DNA from: an uncultured Chryseobacterium sp.
GTDB lineage: Bacteria > Bacteroidota > Bacteroidia > Flavobacteriales > Weeksellaceae
Assembly (NCBI GenBank): GCA_913776245.1
Contig: CAJYLO010000013.1
Coordinates: 1-54,346 of the forward strand
Length of the DNA stretch: 54,346 nucleotides
Direction: 5' to 3'
Positions within the stretch are counted from its first letter, which is position 1. Every line of letters begins with the position of its first letter. The translations under genes and the position numbers were made by a program. The notes below the pieces were generated by a model that saw nothing but the letters and a program-made list of their open reading frames with translations, was not told where the DNA came from and did no database searches. This document shows positions 38,940-46,233 of this stretch, in pieces.

Positions 38940-39022
38940 TGAATCCCATTCATGAATATTGTTTACGGAATGATGAATCTATGAGTTACAGGCTTTATTT
39001 ATCAGAGAAAAGATGGATTTAA

Positions 39023-39358
39023 ATGACCGAATCAGATTATTTACAGCAAAGACAACGACTTGAAAATCGACTCAAACAAAATGATAGGACGAAACTAAAA
39101 TTACTTTGGGCTATATTTGTTACGATTATTGGACCGTTTCTACTTCCGTATTTACCGTTAAAGCGGACATATTATGGCGAAAATTTCTCCGAGTCAATTG
39201 GTTATTGGAATGCGGTATTAATGTTTTCAGGATTTTTATTGTTGATTATGCCTTATCTTATTTACAAAGAATATGATAAGATGAAAAGAAATAAGTTTGA
39301 TATTATTGGTGATTTAGAATCTCTTGAAAAAGAATTCAGAAGATCATCCAGCTATTAA
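39023..39358 (+). CDS. Small two-helix membrane protein, unknown
   Basis: I do not recognise the 111-residue product. It begins with a charged, Gln-rich helix (YLQQRQRLENRLKQNDRTKLK), followed by two membrane segments (about 28-45 and 63-81) and a charged C-terminal tail (DKMKRNKFDIIGDLESLEKEFRR). Its 3' end overlaps that of the convergent csaA gene by 15 bases. It begins 83 bases after the ABC exporter and might be its read-through neighbour. Confidence 0.6.
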   Translation: MTESDYLQQRQRLENRLKQNDRTKLKLLWAIFVTIIGPFLLPYLPLKRTYYGENFSESIGYWNAVLMFSGFLLLIMPYLIYKEYDKMKRNKFDIIGDLESLEKEFRRSSSY

Positions 39359-39688
39359 CCCATTTTTCACAGGCAGATCCGGACTTAGCAAAGTCACTTC
39401 GTTTTTATTTTCGCCATAAACGCCAAGAACAAGACACTCGCTGAAAAAATTGGCGATTTGTTTCTTTGGGAAATTAACGACTGCAAGAATCTGTTTTCCA
39501 ATCAAATTTTCTTTCGAATATAAAGTTGTGATTTGAGCTGATGATTTCCGGATACCTAAATCTCCGAAATCGATTTCCAATTGATAGGAAGGATTTCTGG
39601 CTTTTTCAAAATCGTGAGCTGAAACTATGGTTCCAACTCTGATGTCTATTTTTTCAAAATCAGTCCAGGCTATTTCAGGTTTTGTCAT
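39344..39688 (-). CDS. csaA: CsaA-type tRNA-binding / chaperone-like OB-fold protein
   Basis: A 114-residue OB-fold protein of the family shared by the EMAP-II/Arc1p/MetRS C-terminal tRNA-binding domain. Diagnostic blocks: FEKIDIRVGTIVSAHDFEKARNPSYQL (about 11-37), GKQILAVVNFPKKQIANFFSE and the end VTLLSPDLPVKNG. In Bacillus CsaA was described as an export-related chaperone, while the fold binds tRNA; which matters here is unknown. It is convergent with the membrane-protein gene. Confidence 0.88.
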   Translation of the reverse strand: MTKPEIAWTDFEKIDIRVGTIVSAHDFEKARNPSYQLEIDFGDLGIRKSSAQITTLYSKENLIGKQILAVVNFPKKQIANFFSECLVLGVYGENKNEVTLLSPDLPVKNGLIAG

Positions 39689-39719
39689 ATTTTATTTAAT
39701 TTTTATCTTACTTGAAGCG

Positions 39720-39754
39720 GAAACCTCATAGGTTTCTAAAACCTGTGAGGTTTC
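39720..39754. repeat. Long near-perfect palindrome upstream of csaA
   Basis: The arms 39720-39735 (GAAACCTCATAGGTTT) and 39739-39754 (AAACCTGTGAGGTTTC) pair over 16 bp with one T-G wobble around the loop CTA. Each arm is itself roughly palindromic (AAACCT/AGGTTT). No T-run follows on either strand. This looks like a dispersed intergenic palindromic element. Confidence 0.6.
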
Positions 39755-39765
39755 ATTAAGCTAAC

Positions 39766-40278
39766 TTATTTTTTCATCGACACTAAAAGTGATTCTACTT
39801 CTTTTTTCTGCTCCGCATACTTCTGTTGTAATTCGCTTCCTTCGTCCATTCTTCCATAATAAACCAAAGCCTTTTCTCCGAAAAATGTTTTATAATAATC
39901 GGAAAGTTCCGGGATCTGCGGAAAATTGGTATGGAAAAGCATTTCGTAGTAAGCCTGCCATTCGCGTTCGTTCTTGTCCGTGATCATCATTTTTGGCGAT
40001 TTCTGGCGCACGTGCAGCATTTCGTGAGCCAATAGATTAAGAACCAAAGTCAAATCAAAATCGAATAAGTTTTTTGGGATCAAAACTTCCTGCATTTCCC
40101 CTATTTCTCCATTGGCAGTCAATAAAACCGAGCTCTTTTCTAATTCTTCTCTGAAACCGAATCCCGCAAAATTGTCATCATCCAAGTCAAATTGATGAAT
40201 GAGAAATTTGGCTGCATCTAAGATTTCTCCGGTTTCTTTGTACGCGTTGAGGTTAAATTGTAATTGTTCGTAGTTCAT
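39766..40278 (-). CDS. Putative zincin-type metallopeptidase-like protein
   Basis: Not assignable to a named family. I choose the ATG at 40276-40278 (MNYEQLQFNLNAYKE), giving 170 residues; the frame runs 21 codons further up but without similarity to a leader. LLAHEMLHVRQ at about 83-92 contains HEMLH (H85, E86, H89), the HExxH signature of zinc metallopeptidases, followed 14-20 residues later by EREWQAYYE, whose glutamates could be the third ligand. No signal peptide is seen, so the protein should be cytoplasmic. The C-terminal helix is highly charged. Downstream of the suf operon, separated from it by a terminator and a GC-rich element. Confidence 0.6.
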   Translation of the reverse strand: MNYEQLQFNLNAYKETGEILDAAKFLIHQFDLDDDNFAGFGFREELEKSSVLLTANGEIGEMQEVLIPKNLFDFDLTLVLNLLAHEMLHVRQKSPKMMITDKNEREWQAYYEMLFHTNFPQIPELSDYYKTFFGEKALVYYGRMDEGSELQQKYAEQKKEVESLLVSMKK

Positions 40279-40351
40279 TTGTGTTAGAATAAGATTGTTG
40301 TGTGATGATTCAAATTTACAATTTAACGACAAATATTTCAAAAGAAGTTGA

Positions 40352-40453
40352 ATCTGCGGCCGCGATAGTAACGGTTACCCCGCAGCGAGGCGGCGGAACG
40401 CAGTGGAGCCGCCGAGTGAGGAGTATGAGTGGATAGCGCGAAATGTCCGCCCA
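40352..40453. repeat. GC-rich intergenic element after the suf operon
   Basis: About 100 bases much richer in G and C than the surrounding DNA, with GGCGGC (40389-40394) opposite GCCGCC (40408-40413) and several GCG/CGC runs at both ends. No plausible ORF on either strand fits gene-like codon use. Probably a dispersed repeat, not tested here. Confidence 0.45.
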
Positions 40454-40454
40454 T

Positions 40455-40480
40455 AAAAAATCGCACCTTAGAGATGCGAT
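40455..40480 (-). terminator. Intrinsic terminator of the suf operon
   Basis: On the minus strand ATCGCA (40480-40475), a 9-base loop, TGCGAT (40465-40460), then a T-run (40460-40455). It lies ten bases past the sufD stop. Confidence 0.8.
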
Positions 40481-40489
40481 CTGATTTAT

Positions 40490-41797
40490 TTAGAATTCCA
40501 TTTGAACTTCCAGTTTTTCTGCCAGAAGTTTGGAAACTTTGACTTTGAGCGGTTCGATATCGATGTTTTGCATCGCATCGTTGGCAAAAGCGTAAAGCAA
40601 CAATGCTCTGGCTTCTTTCTTGGAAATTCCACGGGCTCTGAGGTAGAACATTGCGTCTTCGTTCAGCTGTCCAACAGTACAACCGTGTGAGCATTTTACG
40701 TCGTCCGCAAAAATCTCAAGCTGAGGTTTTGTATCAATCGTTGCGCCTTCATCCAGCAAAATATTGTTGTTCTGCTGATAAGCGTTGGTTTTCTGAGCAA
40801 TCTTGTTCACGAATACTTTCCCGTTGAAAACACCGTGTGATTTGTCCTTGAAAATCCCTTTGTAATTCTGGTAAGATTCGCAGTTGGGTGTGTTGTGATG
40901 AACAGCGGTGTGGTGATCTACCAACTGGTCTTTCCCGATAATCGTGATGCCGTTCATAAAAGAATTGATATTCTCTCCGTTGTGAATAAAATCCAAATTG
41001 TTACGGACTAATTTCCCTCCGAAAGAGAAGGTGTTCACCGTCGTTAAACTGTCTCTTTCCTGTTTCGCAAATGTGTGGTCCACAAGGTAAGACGCGTCGC
41101 TGTCGTTCTGTAATTTGTGCCAGTCTGCTTTTGCATTTTGGTCCGTGAAAATCTCCGTCACAGAGTTGGTGAAAACAAAAGATTCATCAAAATTGTGATG
41201 ACTTTCAACCACTTCTACTTTTGCACCAGCTTCTACAATCAGAAGGTTTCTTGTATTGTAAAACGTATTTTCTTCCTGACTGTCAGATATATAGAAAACG
41301 TGAATCGGTTTTTCGATGACGATGTTTTTTGGAACTTTCAGGAAAAATCCTTCGTTGAAATAAGCTAGGTTCAAGTTTGTAAAAGCTAATTCTTTGCTGG
41401 CAATCGTATTGAAATATTGATTGAAAGTTTCTTTTTTTGCCGAATCACTCAGAGCTTCGTTCAACGTTAAAAATTCTGCATTTTCAATAGAAATGTTTGA
41501 ATATTCTTTGTGAAGTTTTCCGTTGATGAATACAATCCAATCAAAATGTTCCTCGCCCAAATGCAATTCGTCCAACTGCTCTTTGGAAATATGATGCGCT
41601 TCTGAAGGGAAAAAATTGTAATCTTTCTCTGTGATTTCCTTCAGATTCGTGTATTTGTATTCTTCATCTTTTTTGGTCGGAAAACCTTTTGCTTCAAATT
41701 TCTGAAGTGCTGTTTTTCGTTCTTCGTTCAAAAAAGAATGACGAAGCGATTCCAAAAATGAATTATGATGATGTAAAACTTGTTCTTTTAATGCCAT
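40490..41797 (-). CDS. sufD: Fe-S cluster assembly scaffold subunit SufD
   Basis: Partner of SufB in the SufBC2D scaffold that builds Fe-S clusters. I use the ATG at 41795-41797 (MALKEQVLHHHNSF), giving 435 residues; a TTG eight codons upstream also keeps the frame but has no support. The parallel beta-helix core is seen as repeated hydrophobic strands from about 150 to 380; the C-terminal blocks DDVKCSHGCTVGQLNEDAMFYLRARGI and ALLLYAFAND are typical of SufD/SufB. Last gene of the operon; it follows sufC by 71 bases with a short-repeat leader between. Confidence 0.93.
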   Translation of the reverse strand: MALKEQVLHHHNSFLESLRHSFLNEERKTALQKFEAKGFPTKKDEEYKYTNLKEITEKDYNFFPSEAHHISKEQLDELHLGEEHFDWIVFINGKLHKEYSNISIENAEFLTLNEALSDSAKKETFNQYFNTIASKELAFTNLNLAYFNEGFFLKVPKNIVIEKPIHVFYISDSQEENTFYNTRNLLIVEAGAKVEVVESHHNFDESFVFTNSVTEIFTDQNAKADWHKLQNDSDASYLVDHTFAKQERDSLTTVNTFSFGGKLVRNNLDFIHNGENINSFMNGITIIGKDQLVDHHTAVHHNTPNCESYQNYKGIFKDKSHGVFNGKVFVNKIAQKTNAYQQNNNILLDEGATIDTKPQLEIFADDVKCSHGCTVGQLNEDAMFYLRARGISKKEARALLLYAFANDAMQNIDIEPLKVKVSKLLAEKLEVQMEF

Positions 41798-41835
41798 TAC
41801 TGGTATTTCTATATTTTGCAAATTTTTGTTTTTAA

Positions 41836-41868
41836 GTTAACTGTCAACTAACAACTATTAACTGACAA
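41836..41868 (-). repeat. Degenerate GTTAGTTGACA-type repeat between sufC and sufD
   Basis: On the minus strand units such as GTTGTCAGTTAA, TAGTTGTTAGTT and GACAGTTAAC follow each other, 39 bases before the sufD ATG. Comparable runs precede nusA, infB and fabD. Confidence 0.45.
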
Positions 41869-42615
41869 CTAATTAAGAAGCCAATCGTAACCTTTTTCTT
41901 CCAGTTCCAGAGCAAGAGATTTATCCCCTGTTTTTATGATTTTTCCATCTGCCAAAACGTGAACGAAATCTGGCTGAATGTAATTTAAAAGTCTTTGATA
42001 ATGTGTGATTAACAAAACCGCGTTGCCCTCATTTTTGAATTGATTCACACCATCTGCAACGATTCTCAACGCATCGATATCCAAACCGGAATCGGTTTCG
42101 TCAAGAATGGCCAATTTCGGGTTCAGCATCATCATTTGGAAAATCTCGTTTCTTTTTTTCTCACCTCCGGAAAAACCTTCGTTCAAAGAACGGGAAAGAA
42201 AATCTTTTCTGATGCCTAATTTTTCAGAGTTTTCACGAATTAATCCCAGCATTTCTTTGGCACCCATTTCTTCCAATCCGTTGGCTTTTCTGGTTTCATT
42301 AAGAGCGGCTTTGATGAAATTGGTAACGGTAACGCCAGGGATTTCCACGGGATATTGGAAAGAAAGAAAAATGCCTTTGTGTGCTCTTTCCTCAGGTGCA
42401 TCTTCGCTGATTTCTTCTCCTTCGAAAAGAATTTCGCCTTCGGTCACTTCGTAATCTTCTTTTCCTGCAATCACAGAAGACAATGTAGATTTTCCGGCGC
42501 CGTTCGGTCCCATAATAGCGTGAACTTCGCCCGGTTTTATTTCAAGATTGATTCCTTTTAAAATTTCTTTGTCGCCGTCTTCAATTTTGGCGTGTAAGTT
42601 TTTGATCTCTAACAT
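41869..42615 (-). CDS. sufC: Fe-S cluster assembly ATPase SufC
   Basis: ABC-type ATPase that drives the SufBC2D scaffold. Walker [10 protein letters not shown] (about 36-44), the signature [11 protein letters not shown] and Walker [18 protein letters not shown] are intact; [11 protein letters not shown] carries the switch histidine, all as in SufC rather than transporters. 248 residues, soluble. Its start is 14 bases from the inner edge of the GxxExxY cassette, so the cassette separates it from sufB and may affect how it is transcribed and translated. Confidence 0.95.
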   Translation of the reverse strand: MLEIKNLHAKIEDGDKEILKGINLEIKPGEVHAIMGPNGAGKSTLSSVIAGKEDYEVTEGEILFEGEEISEDAPEERAHKGIFLSFQYPVEIPGVTVTNFIKAALNETRKANGLEEMGAKEMLGLIRENSEKLGIRKDFLSRSLNEGFSGGEKKRNEIFQMMMLNPKLAILDETDSGLDIDALRIVADGVNQFKNEGNAVLLITHYQRLLNYIQPDFVHVLADGKIIKTGDKSLALELEEKGYDWLLN

Positions 42616-42629
42616 ACTTTTAAATTTAT

Positions 42630-42699
42630 CGCAAGGCTAGACAAAGATTTTTTTAATCTTCCTTTGCTTTTTTAAGTGAAACAAAGGCGCTAACGCTTA
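42630..42699 (+). repeat. Left terminal inverted repeat of the GxxExxY cassette
   Basis: Reads CGCAAGGCTAGACAAAGATT from its outer edge, and at its inner end CAAAGGCGCTAACGCTTA. The right repeat on the other strand has the same blocks (CGCAAGGTTAAACGAAGATT; CAAAGCCGCTAAAGCTTA), with a divergent middle. Confidence 0.65.
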
Positions 42700-42730
42700 T
42701 CAATGAAATACTATTGTTTCTTATTTTGTG

Positions 42731-43114
42731 TTAATAATCAAGACCATTTGCAATTCTCATTACACCATTTTTAAATAGTTGAGAATTAAAATTAATAAGC
42801 ATTCCTAACTTATAATTTCCTAGTCTTAAATAATTTTTTAATTGTGATGCGTGAAAATGATTTAAACTTTCAACAGATTTAATTTCTAAAACAACCTTGT
42901 TTTCAATTAATAAATCCATTCTAAAAGCATTTTCTAGCAACAATTCCTCATATTGGATATTCAGAGATTTTTGTCTTTCGACTTTTACTTCTGCTTTTTT
43001 CAATTCGTAGAAAAGACATTCTTCGTAAATACTTTCATATAAGCCTATGCCCAATTTTCTATGAATCTTTAATCCACTTTCAAAGACAATCTTTGAAATT
43101 TCATTCTCTGTCAT
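42731..43114 (-). CDS. GxxExxY protein (PD-(D/E)XK nuclease-like)
   Basis: A 127-residue protein of a family named for its motif, here GLYESIY at residues 24-30. The later RMDLLIENKVVLEIKSV supplies D67, E77 and K79 in the D-x(n)-E-x-K arrangement of PD-(D/E)XK nucleases. The start is the ATG at 43112-43114; nine codons upstream are open but overlap the promoter. It has no known role in Fe-S assembly. Flanking inverted repeats and an own promoter mark it as an insertion between sufB and sufC. Biochemical function of the family is not established. Confidence 0.85.
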   Translation of the reverse strand: MTENEISKIVFESGLKIHRKLGIGLYESIYEECLFYELKKAEVKVERQKSLNIQYEELLLENAFRMDLLIENKVVLEIKSVESLNHFHASQLKNYLRLGNYKLGMLINFNSQLFKNGVMRIANGLDY

Positions 43115-43128
43115 TTGTGTTATTTTCG

Positions 43129-43160
43129 CAAAGATAAACAAGTTAATTGTAGAAATTCAA
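43129..43160 (-). promoter_or_regulatory. Promoter of the GxxExxY gene
   Basis: On the minus strand TTG (43160-43158) and TATCTTTG (43136-43129), 21 bases apart, inside the cassette. It could also drive sufC and sufD. Confidence 0.6.
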
Positions 43161-43181
43161 TTTAAACTTGTATTACTTTTC

Positions 43182-43253
43182 TAAGCTTTAGCGGCTTTGT
43201 ATTTCTTTAAAATGTTTTCAAACAATCAAAGAAAATCTTCGTTTAACCTTGCG
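43182..43253 (-). repeat. Right terminal inverted repeat of the GxxExxY cassette
   Basis: Inverted partner of 42630-42699. The outer 25 bases agree at about 20 positions and the inner 18 bases at 16. Its outer end lies 8 bases from the sufB stop codon. Confidence 0.65.
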
Positions 43254-43261
43254 AAAAAAAT

Positions 43262-44710
43262 CTAACCCACAGAACCCTCCAAAGAAATTTCCAGTAATTT
43301 CTGAGCTTCAATTGCAAATTCCATTGGAAGCTTGTTCAAAACTTCTTTACTGAATCCATTCACAATCAGTGCAATTGCTCTTTCAGTATCGATTCCTCTC
43401 TGGTTACAGTAGAAAATCTGATCTTCTCCGATTTTTGAAGTCGTAGCTTCGTGCTCCAGTTGAGCCGTCGGGTCTTTGATTTCGATGTAAGGGAAAGTGT
43501 GTGCACCACATTCATTACCCATTAGCAAAGAATCACACTGAGAAAAGTTTCTCGCTCCTTTTGCAGTTGGCATTACTTTTACCAGACCACGGTAAGAGTT
43601 GTTGGATTTCCCCGCAGAGATACCTTTCGAAATAATCGTTGATTTGGTATTCTTTCCGATGTGAATCATCTTCGTTCCTGTATCTGCATATTGATGCATA
43701 TTGGTAACTGCGATAGAATAAAATTCACCAACCGAATTATCACCTTTCAAAATACAAGATGGATATTTCCAGGTCACAGCTGAGCCGGTTTCTACCTGAG
43801 TCCAGGAGATTTTTGCATTTCTTTCGCAAAGTCCACGCTTCGTTACAAAATTGTAAACACCGCCTTTTCCTTCTTCATCACCCGGATACCAGTTCTGAAC
43901 AGTAGAATATTTGATTTCGGCATCGTCCATTGCAATCAATTCAACAACTGCGGCGTGAAGCTGATTTTCATCTCTCGATGGTGCTGTACAACCTTCAAGA
44001 TAAGAAACATAACTTCCTTCATCCGCAATCACCAATGTTCTCTCGAACTGTCCTGTTCCGGACTGATTAATTCTGAAATAGGTTGATAATTCCATCGGAC
44101 ATCGTACACCTTTTGGGATATAGCAGAAACTTCCGTCAGAGAAAACTGCGGAGTTCAGAGCGGCGTAAAAATTATCGCCTCTCGGAACTACTTTTCCGAT
44201 ATATTGTTTTACCAAATCCGGATATTCTTTGATGGCTTCGGAAATAGAACAGAAGATAATGCCTTTCTCCTTCAGCGTTTCCTGAAACGTTGTTTTTACG
44301 GATACTGAATCTACAACAATATCAACCGCAACATTCGCCAATCTTTTTTGTTCCTCGATATTGATTCCCAATTTTGCGAAAGTTTTCAGTAATTCCGGGT
44401 CCACTTCATCCAGGCTTGCCAATTCCGGTTTTGCCTTTGGCGCAGCATAATATCGGATGGACTGAAAATCAGGTTTCTGATACTTGATGTTAGCCCAATC
44501 CGGCTCTTCCATTTTCTGCCAGATTCGGAAAGAGTCCAGGCGCCAGTTGGTCATCCATTCCGGCTCTTCTTTTTTGGCAGAGATCGCACGGATGATATCT
44601 TCATCCAGACCAATCGGGAAATCTTCATACTCGATATCCGTTTCGAATCCGAATTCGTATTTTTGATTTTCGAGATCGACTCTCAGGTCATCTTCGGTAT
44701 ATTTAGACAT
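43262..44710 (-). CDS. sufB: Fe-S cluster assembly scaffold subunit SufB
   Basis: Core scaffold subunit on which Fe-S clusters form. The start is the ATG at 44708-44710 ([16 protein letters not shown]), giving 482 residues; the frame extends 26 codons upstream but only into sufA. Conserved blocks include [48 protein letters not shown], and [19 protein letters not shown] with a cysteine suited to cluster formation. It begins four bases after the sufA stop, so the two are coupled. The following gene on the strand is the inserted GxxExxY gene. Confidence 0.95.
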   Translation of the reverse strand: MSKYTEDDLRVDLENQKYEFGFETDIEYEDFPIGLDEDIIRAISAKKEEPEWMTNWRLDSFRIWQKMEEPDWANIKYQKPDFQSIRYYAAPKAKPELASLDEVDPELLKTFAKLGINIEEQKRLANVAVDIVVDSVSVKTTFQETLKEKGIIFCSISEAIKEYPDLVKQYIGKVVPRGDNFYAALNSAVFSDGSFCYIPKGVRCPMELSTYFRINQSGTGQFERTLVIADEGSYVSYLEGCTAPSRDENQLHAAVVELIAMDDAEIKYSTVQNWYPGDEEGKGGVYNFVTKRGLCERNAKISWTQVETGSAVTWKYPSCILKGDNSVGEFYSIAVTNMHQYADTGTKMIHIGKNTKSTIISKGISAGKSNNSYRGLVKVMPTAKGARNFSQCDSLLMGNECGAHTFPYIEIKDPTAQLEHEATTSKIGEDQIFYCNQRGIDTERAIALIVNGFSKEVLNKLPMEFAIEAQKLLEISLEGSVG

Positions 44711-44714
44711 ATTT

Positions 44715-45044
44715 TTATAAACTAAAAGATTCTCCGCAGCCGCAGGTTCTTGCCGCATTCGGATTATTAAAAACAAAACCTTTCCCATTCAATCCTCCGG
44801 AATATTCCAGAGTTGTGCCTGCAAGATAAAGGATTGATTTTTTGTCAATCACGATTTTAACGCCATTATCTTCAAAAATCTGGTCGGTTTCGCCTTTTAC
44901 ATTATCAAACTTCAGAACGTATTCCAGCCCGGAACAACCGCCGCTTTTTACGCCTACTCTTATATAGTCAGTCTCAGGGTTGAAGCCTTCTTCAGTCATC
45001 AACTGAGCTGCTTTGTATTTTGCCTGATCGCTTACTTTTATCAT
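44715..45044 (-). CDS. sufA: A-type Fe-S carrier protein (SufA/IscA family)
   Basis: Carries newly made clusters from the SufBC2D scaffold to target proteins. The three cluster-binding cysteines of the family are present: Cys in SGGCSGLEY (C37) and the pair in TCGCGESF near the C-terminus. Length 109 is normal. It is the first gene of the operon, directly behind the suf promoter and palindrome. sufS and sufE, which supply sulfur, are not in the window. Confidence 0.93.
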   Translation of the reverse strand: MIKVSDQAKYKAAQLMTEEGFNPETDYIRVGVKSGGCSGLEYVLKFDNVKGETDQIFEDNGVKIVIDKKSILYLAGTTLEYSGGLNGKGFVFNNPNAARTCGCGESFSL

Positions 45045-45054
45045 TGTTTTTATT

Positions 45055-45072
45055 TAGACTGATTTTAGTCTA
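45055..45072. promoter_or_regulatory. Candidate operator at the suf transcription start
   Basis: TAGACT (45055-45060) and AGTCTA (45067-45072) form a perfect inverted repeat with a 6-base spacer. It touches the -7 element (45073-45080) and so covers the expected start site of the minus-strand suf transcript, a place where a bound dimer would block transcription. As RNA the same sequence could also form a weak hairpin. Confidence 0.5.
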
Positions 45073-45104
45073 CAAAAGTACGAACTAATTTCCGCATTCT
45101 CAAA
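45073..45104 (-). promoter_or_regulatory. Promoter of the suf operon
   Basis: On the minus strand TTTG (45104-45101) and TACTTTTG (45080-45073), 20 bases apart, a full match to the Bacteroidota consensus, about 30 bases before the sufA ATG. Confidence 0.72.
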
Positions 45105-45230
45105 TCGACAGCATCTATTTTGGTGATTAAGGAAACAGGAAACCATTTTCATTAATGTTGATAGTCAACACCTTGATGTTAAGGAAAATATAAAATTTAA
45201 TAATTAATGATAAAGCATTTTTATTAGAAT

Positions 45231-45238
45231 TAACTTTG
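45231..45238 (+). promoter_or_regulatory. Promoter -7 element for the GLPGLI pair
   Basis: TAACTTTG fits TAnnTTTG, 29 bases before the ATG at 45268. No TTG is seen at the right distance. Confidence 0.45.
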
Positions 45239-45267
45239 CTCAGATTTGTTAATCAAACCATTAGTTT

Positions 45268-46230
45268 ATGAAGAAGATTTTTATTTTGATGATGCTGTTT
45301 TCCTTATTTGGAAAATTGATGAGCCAGACCGAAAGATATGTTTATCGTACGGAAGTGAATCCTGATACAATTAATCTTGTCGATATGAAGGTCGAAACGA
45401 CTTTTATTGATGTAAAACATAATCAGTCATTATTCATCAGTGAAAGCAAATTGTTGCGGGATTCTCTGAAAACAGTTTTGAGACAGCAGGAAAATCCAGA
45501 CACTAAAAAATCAAAGAAGGATAAGCCTGAATTTCCTAAGTTTGCAAATGGAAAATCAATTCAGCCAACGTTTTTTGAATATTTTATCACTAAAAATTAC
45601 GCCGATAAAACGATAAATTTTGTCGAAAATATTGGTTCAAAACAAGTTTATTATCAGGAAGACAGGAAAATAAATTGGAATGTTTCACCTCAAAGCTCGG
45701 ATTATAATGGTTACAAGGTTCAGAAGGCAACGGTTAATTTTGGAGGAAGAGTCTGGACAGCCTGGTTTGCCCCGGAAATTAAAATCTCAGACGGACCGTA
45801 TAAATTATCAGGATTACCCGGTCTGATTTTGAAGCTGGAAGATGATAAAGGCGATTATAAATTTAATTTTGTTAAAAAATTATCAATTCCGAATTCTTTT
45901 ACAGAAGAAATAAAGCCTGATGCAAGAAAATCAACAAGAATCAATTTCCAGGGTGACAAAGCTTCTGTGAAAATGGAAATGGCTAAGAACAGAGATTCTG
46001 AAATTGATATGGATAATTTCAGTCCTGGCGGTGGAAGAGGGATGCATCAAAGAAATGAAATGAACGGCAGATTCGGCGGCCAACCCGGACAGGGGATGAA
46101 TGGGGGAATGCCTAATGGAGAAATGCGAACTTCCGATATGCAAATGGGAAATATGCCAAGAAGTTCTACAGGAAATGGTAATATGATGAGTTTTGGAAAT
46201 ACAAACCCAATAGAATTAAGTAATAAATAA
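45268..46230 (+). CDS. GLPGLI family protein with Met/Gly/Asn-rich tail
   Basis: Exported protein of a Bacteroidota family known only by its motif, here GLPGLI near residues 187-192 (KLSGLPGLILKLED). A signal peptide ends near residue 19 (LMSQ). The N-terminal half is beta-rich and includes the WTAWFAPEIKISDGPYKLSGLPG block common to the family. From about residue 250 the tail is rich in Gly, Met, Asn and Arg (for example GRGMHQRNEMNGRFGGQPGQ and MRTSDMQMGNMPRS) and ends NPIELSNK. Function is unknown; a methionine-rich tail might bind a metal, which is a guess. The second GLPGLI gene starts three bases after its stop. Confidence 0.85.
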   Translation: MKKIFILMMLFSLFGKLMSQTERYVYRTEVNPDTINLVDMKVETTFIDVKHNQSLFISESKLLRDSLKTVLRQQENPDTKKSKKDKPEFPKFANGKSIQPTFFEYFITKNYADKTINFVENIGSKQVYYQEDRKINWNVSPQSSDYNGYKVQKATVNFGGRVWTAWFAPEIKISDGPYKLSGLPGLILKLEDDKGDYKFNFVKKLSIPNSFTEEIKPDARKSTRINFQGDKASVKMEMAKNRDSEIDMDNFSPGGGRGMHQRNEMNGRFGGQPGQGMNGGMPNGEMRTSDMQMGNMPRSSTGNGNMMSFGNTNPIELSNK

Positions 46231-46233
46231 GAT

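Larger units (their letters stand above)
42630..43253 (-). mobile_element. Candidate small mobile cassette carrying only a GxxExxY gene
   Basis: A 624-base unit with imperfect inverted ends of 70 and 72 bases and a single gene with its own promoter. It fits almost exactly into the sufB-sufC junction: 8 bases remain to the sufB stop and 14 to the sufC start. No transposase is encoded and no clear target duplication is seen, so movement would have to depend on the encoded nuclease-like protein, on another element, or on recombination. Confidence 0.5.

Noticed and set aside
40338..40694. Open frame of 118 codons on the minus strand across the GC-rich element and the end of sufD
   Set aside because: It overlaps sufD in another frame, runs over the suf terminator, and its product is Arg/Ser-rich without family resemblance.
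44711..44788. N-terminal extension of SufB by 26 residues
   Set aside because: It lies entirely within sufA in another frame; the ATG at 44710 gives the normal protein.
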